A stretch of 64,000 bases of DNA from Capricornis sumatraensis (lineage: Eukaryota > Chordata > Mammalia > Artiodactyla > Bovidae): contig NC_091072.1 in the NCBI RefSeq assembly GCF_032405125.1, positions 4,367,001-4,431,000 on the forward strand. Direction: 5' to 3'. Below are positions 63,678-64,000 of this stretch, piece by piece. Every line of letters starts with the position of its first letter. The first letter of the stretch is position 1. A program made the translations under genes and the position numbers. The notes under the pieces were generated by a model. That model did not search any database and was not told where the DNA came from. It saw nothing but the letters and a program-made list of their open reading frames with translations.

Positions 63678-64000
63678 AACTGTATCAGTCAGCTCAGTCA
63701 CTCAGTCATGTCTGGCTCTGCGACCCCACAGACTGCAGCACAGCAGGCCTCCCTGTCCATCACCAACTTCCCGAGCTTACTCTGTCATCCCCTTCTCCTC
63801 CCGCCTTCAATCTTTCCCAGCATCAGGGTCTTTTCCAGTGAGTCAGTTCTTCGCATCAGGTGGCCAAAGTACTGGAGTTTCAACTTCAGCATCAGTCCTT
63901 CCAATGAATATTCAGGATTGATTTCCTTTAGGATAGACTAGTTGGATCTCCTTGCAGTCCAAGGGACTCTCAAGAGTCTCTCCAACACCACAGGTCAAGG
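63678..64000 (-). mobile_element. BovB 3' end, cut by the right window edge
   Basis: Reverse-orientation BovB with tail 'GTCAGCTCAGTCACTCAGTC'. It lacks the 'CAAACTCATGTCC...GATGCCATCCA' segment (a deletion near 63780 relative to the other copies). It then runs on ('ATCAGGTGGCCAAAGTACTG', 'CTTTAGGATAGACTAGTTGG') to the end of the window. Confidence 0.93.

Noticed and set aside
1..64000. CRISPR array, bacterial operon, phage or insertion sequence
   Set aside because: No regularly spaced direct repeats, no ribosome-binding-site-led gene chains, and the repeat content is entirely mammalian and ruminant.

Overview
The window is a stretch of ruminant nuclear DNA, most likely from a bovid such as cattle, sheep, goat or a relative. 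The evidence is the repeat content. There are nine copies of the RTE-type LINE BovB and about nineteen tRNA-Glu-headed Bov-tA/Bov-A SINEs. There is also one Bov-A2-type dimeric SINE, two CHR-type SINEs, and L1 3' ends of artiodactyl type. Between them lie older mammalian repeats (MIR, L2, hAT miniature transposons, MaLR-type LTRs). The species cannot be fixed from the sequence. All family names are recalled from known consensus sequences, not from a database search.

I find no exon of a recognisable host gene, no functional tRNA or rRNA gene, no CRISPR array and nothing prokaryotic. Nearly all the longer open frames are either real but decayed BovB coding sequence or the antisense of BovB and SINEs. 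The window therefore reads as intergenic or deep intronic DNA.

Layout. 0-9.4 kb: BovB (+) cut by the left window edge, an antisense L1 ORF2 piece, an opposed SINE pair, a short BovB 3' end, a MER5-like element, an old LTR, and a 5'-truncated BovB with a clear target-site duplication (TSD). 9.5-10.4 kb: CpG-rich unique DNA. 10.8-13 kb: old L1 and MIR. 13.3-14.8 kb: a BovB that keeps its 5' region and endonuclease but has lost the reverse transcriptase (RT), with a SINE nested in it. 15-25 kb: SINE-rich, with MIR, L2, MaLR and L1 relics. 25.5-28.2 kb: the longest BovB (2.7 kb). 28.4-31.2 kb: SINE, BovB and two L1 3' ends. 31.3-43.6 kb: L2, MIR, LTR and L1 relics. 43.6-50 kb: mostly unique. 50-56 kb: SINEs, a BovB with a 375-codon RT frame, and a 1.28-kb solo LTR sitting inside a SINE. 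56-62 kb: hAT, CHR, SINE, and a 5'-inverted L1 with its TSD. 62-64 kb: (TG)n, an LTR fragment, and a BovB cut by the right edge.

How the parts relate: BovB supplies in trans the machinery thought to mobilise Bov-tA/Bov-A SINEs, whose 3' parts derive from the BovB 3' end. The window shows the autonomous element in several states of decay together with its dependents. I did not find a new gene system. The most informative structures are insertion scars: the LTR-in-SINE with a 6-bp TSD, the twin-primed L1, a probable miniature 5' inversion on BovB, and the internally deleted BovB.
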